A model generated the notes under the pieces. That model worked only from the letters and a program-made list of their open reading frames with translations. It made no database searches and was not told the origin of the DNA. Shown one piece after another: positions 20,236 to 22,368 of a DNA stretch of 22,368 nucleotides; the stretch's first letter is position 1; the number at the start of each line of letters is the position of its first letter. The DNA comes from Hydnum rufescens UP504 (lineage: Eukaryota > Basidiomycota > Agaricomycetes > Cantharellales > Hydnaceae): assembly GCA_014904985.1 (NCBI GenBank), contig MU128995.1:53232-75599 (forward strand). The letters run 5' to 3'. The position numbers were made by a program, and so were the translations under genes.

Positions 20236-20605
20236 ATAGGCATGTCTAAGACACACCTGAGGGGTATTTTTGGGGAATTTTTTTCTAAGTTCACTATATA
20301 GACATGTCTAAAATAGCCTGCTGCAGGCGCCGCCCAGGAGGGTTTGTTCACTGGCTGGAGAGTGTTACAGGTCTAATTTAGGCATGTCTAATAAGATATT
20401 TTCTGGAGCCTTAGAGGTGTCTATCATCCTTACTGTGTGTCTACTGGTGTCTAAATCAACATTTTGAGCCCAAGACCTCTGGTGGCAGTACTAATAGGTG
20501 TCTAATGTTGTCTAGATCCAATAATAATCCAATAATAATGGTGCTATTGTGGATGCATGTCTACTAGTGTCTAAATTAGAACAAAGGCATCTGCTCAGGG
20601 GGAGA
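20236..20605 (+). repeat. Scattered TGTCTA motifs
   Basis: About ten copies of TGTCTA, usually preceded by CA, GG or AG (GGCATGTCTA, GACATGTCTA, GGTGTCTA), occur at irregular spacing, nearly all on the plus strand. They look like the precursor or eroded edge of the dense array that follows. Confidence 0.7.
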
Positions 20606-20610
20606 TCATT

Positions 20611-20842
20611 AGACATGTCTAGAGATGTCTAGAGATGTCTAGGTGTGTCTAGACATATCTAGACACATCTAGTCATGTCTAGACACATCTGGACACATCT
20701 AGACATGTCTAGACACATCTAGACACATCTAGACATGTCTAGACACATCTAGACACATCTAGACATGTCTAGACACATCTAGTCATGTCTATAGTCATGT
20801 CTAGACACATCTAGACATGTCTAGACATGTCTAGACATGTCT
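20611..20842. repeat. Array of 23 palindrome-like decamers
   Basis: Eighteen decamers are in perfect register at 20611-20790. After a 2-bp AT insertion, five more follow at 20793-20842. AGACATGTCT, a perfect palindrome, occurs 7 times; AGACACATCT 8 times; AGTCATGTCT 3 times; AGAGATGTCT twice; AGGTGTGTCT, AGACATATCT and GGACACATCT once each. A 30-bp higher-order pattern (one palindrome then two AGACACATCT) is visible at 20701-20760. The 10-bp period puts every unit on the same face of the DNA helix. Confidence 0.95.
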
Positions 20843-21107
20843 AGGCAAGGAAAAGGTGCATTAGGTAATATCCCATAATAACTTTGGATATCCAGTTACA
20901 TAATAAAGTGTTTCTTATTTAAAACAAAGCCTAAATGCGGAAATTGGATGAAGTACATCCAAATAATATTTAGCCATCCAGCCCAATGGAGGCCCAGGAC
21001 CAGGGGGAGGTGCCTGGGATGGGTGGAGGGACCCCTAAGGACCCTGGCTGAGTGAAGAAACCAGGCCAGAGCAAGTGGCTAGTGCCTGGAGAGATGGGGG
21101 CAGTAAA

Positions 21108-21692
21108 ATGAATACCAGAAATTGTGGAACTTGCTGGATCTGAACCGCTGGGCAGTTCGTTTTGAAATTTGGTACATGATTGGGGATTATTAGGGTGAAG
21201 AACATATTAAAATTTCAGCTAATTCTGATCAGTAGGTATTGAGATATGAGGAGAACAAGTTTGGACACTGAAAATTAATTTCCTCCCCTTACAGAATACC
21301 TGGGAACTTGAAAATTTTCACAGAGTATGATAATATAATGTACTAATTATGTGCCAAAAATTATCTCAATCCACCCACTTTAAGGTAGGGAACTGGACAA
21401 TGGATACCAAAGGCAGTGAAAATTGCCAAAAAATACCCAATGAGCAGACTATTCTGAAACTTGGCATGTGATTAGACACTGCTCAGGTAAAGAACATATT
21501 CAATTTTCAGCCCAATCCATGCTGTAGGTACAGAGATATGAGGCAAATAGGTTTCAACCTTGAAGATTGATTTACTCCCCCTACAGACAAGATATGCACT
21601 TGAAATTTTACATGGAGTATGACCATGTAATCAAATAAATATGTGCCAAGAATCAGCTTATTTGGTTTACTTCTAGGCATTGAACTCCCTTT
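21108..21692 (+). repeat. Diverged tandem duplication, 292-bp period, plus partial third copy
   Basis: Four anchor words recur at exactly 292 bp: GAACATATT (21200/21492), GAGATATG (21241/21533), CTTGAAA near 21307/21599 and ATGTGCCAA (21349/21641). A third, more diverged partial copy lies at about 21925-21985 (GGAGTATACAT, then ATCAGCCTGATTGG). The copies are noncoding. Confidence 0.75.
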
Positions 21693-22139
21693 TCAGGCAA
21701 AAAGGGAACAAAAGCCTACCATAAATGTAGAACACTCCACATTAGGACCAAACTAAGTGGAATAGGCTTAGAATATTATAACACTGCCTATATCCAAAAA
21801 TGAAATACATTGGATGTGTGGAAGTGGTTGAAATTCAGGGGGAGGGGGAGGAAGATCAAAAGTCAATTATATAAGATGTAGAGCAGAGGTGGCTCTAATA
21901 TAATGCCAATAGTTTCATACATATATGGGGAGTATACATACCAAATATCAGCCTGATTGGACTCCATCTAGGCACTATTCCACAGCACTCCCCCCTAAAT
22001 AATAATTTCCTCCCCAGAGCCTTCCATCCATGCAATGGCCTGAAAATTCACCCTTAGGTCAGCCAAATACATTCATAACATTCCCCAAAATTTCAGATTC
22101 ATGACTCCAGTGTGAGAGTTTCCATAATATTAATAGGGT

Positions 22140-22310
22140 TGTCAAGGAGGGTGAGTCATTCATAAGGTGGTTGCATGATAGGTGAGTCATTCCATAAACA
22201 GAACAAAAGGGTTGCTAAGGTGTTATCTTTCATAAAGTGGTTGCAAGGAAGGTGAGTCATTCATAAACAGAACAAAAGGGTAGTCAAGGAGGTGTTATCT
22301 TTCTTATCTG
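22140..22310 (+). repeat. Minisatellite with three TGAGTCA heptamers
   Basis: A unit of about 70 bp containing GGTGAGTCATTCATAA, ACAGAACAAAAGGGT and GTGTTATCTTTC occurs about 2.3 times. TGAGTCA sits at 22152-22158, 22183-22189 and 22253-22259. This heptamer is the consensus bound by AP-1/Gcn4-type bZIP factors, but with no gene in view the match may be incidental. Confidence 0.7.
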
Positions 22311-22368
22311 TGAAGTTCTAGAAGTTATTTGTGGCAATGGGAGATGAAATCAAAGGATATTTCCGAGT

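Larger units (their letters stand above)
20843..22368. other. Noncoding AT-rich region almost without CpG
   Basis: No ORF of note and no RNA gene seen. Only four CpG dinucleotides occur in about 1.5 kb, and none between 21160 and 22363. It contains the diverged 292-bp duplication and the terminal minisatellite listed separately. Confidence 0.7.

Noticed and set aside
20611..20842. Decamers match the p53 response element (RRRCATGYYY pairs)
   Set aside because: Fungi have no p53; the match follows from a CATG-centred palindrome repeated every 10 bp.
1..22368. tRNA, rRNA, CRISPR array or bacterial-type operon signals
   Set aside because: No cloverleaf-like or rRNA-like sequence seen, and the 10-bp array lacks the repeat-spacer structure of CRISPR.

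Overview
The window looks like nuclear DNA of an agaricomycete (mushroom-forming basidiomycete) fungus. Coding regions are split by very short introns of about 49-63 nt with GTGAGT or GTATGT donors, CTAAT-like branch sites and YAG acceptors. The recognisable families (KDZ-type transposase, HNH_2-type nuclease-like protein, Ulp1-like peptidase, Ty3/gypsy chromovirus) are multicopy in such genomes. I see no rRNA, tRNA or CRISPR, and almost every gene is broken, so this is a repeat-rich, probably heterochromatic block. All gene models were made by eye from splice motifs and reading frames.

Layout, left to right. 1-541: plus-strand coding-like remnant cut by the window edge. About 655-1265: purine-rich low-complexity DNA. 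4463 to about 1290, minus strand: a multi-exon gene with an uncharacterised N-terminal part and a C-terminal Ulp1/C48 SUMO-protease-like domain with intact catalytic residues. 4531-4578: one orphan unit of a repeat that otherwise forms an array at 16.7-17.5 kb. 4585-5532, plus: a two-exon unknown gene. 7788-6590, minus: a four-exon HNH-type gene. 8387-15701: a complete minus-strand Ty3/gypsy chromovirus with 613/612-bp LTRs (gag, protease, RT, RNase H, integrase, chromodomain) that also carries a plus-strand, spliced, unbroken gene with a GAL4-type Zn2Cys6 motif between pol and its 3' LTR. About 16690-17460: five-unit tandem array. 17626-20163, plus: four-exon KDZ-type transposase, probably truncated. 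20181-20842: perfect hairpin, scattered TGTCTA motifs, then 23 palindrome-like decamers. 20843-22368: noncoding, with diverged 292-bp duplications and a short minisatellite.

The signal that ties the window together is CpG decay. Thirteen in-frame TGA codons interrupt five otherwise continuous coding regions, and each can be explained as CGA (Arg) to TGA. The two LTRs differ at 24 positions by hand alignment; 22 are transitions and about 18 of those are CG versus TG or CA. RT, protease and RNase H signature residues are lost by CpG-type changes, array units vary at CpG sites, and 1.2 kb at the right contains no CpG at all. This fits cytosine methylation followed by deamination, or a CpG-directed RIP-like process.

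How the genes may relate: the Ulp1-like gene and the KDZ transposase point away from each other, and the same repeat lies upstream of both, so they may be two arms of one DNA transposon later filled by the chromovirus and other sequence. That is inference. The most unusual item is the antisense Zn2Cys6 gene inside the chromovirus.
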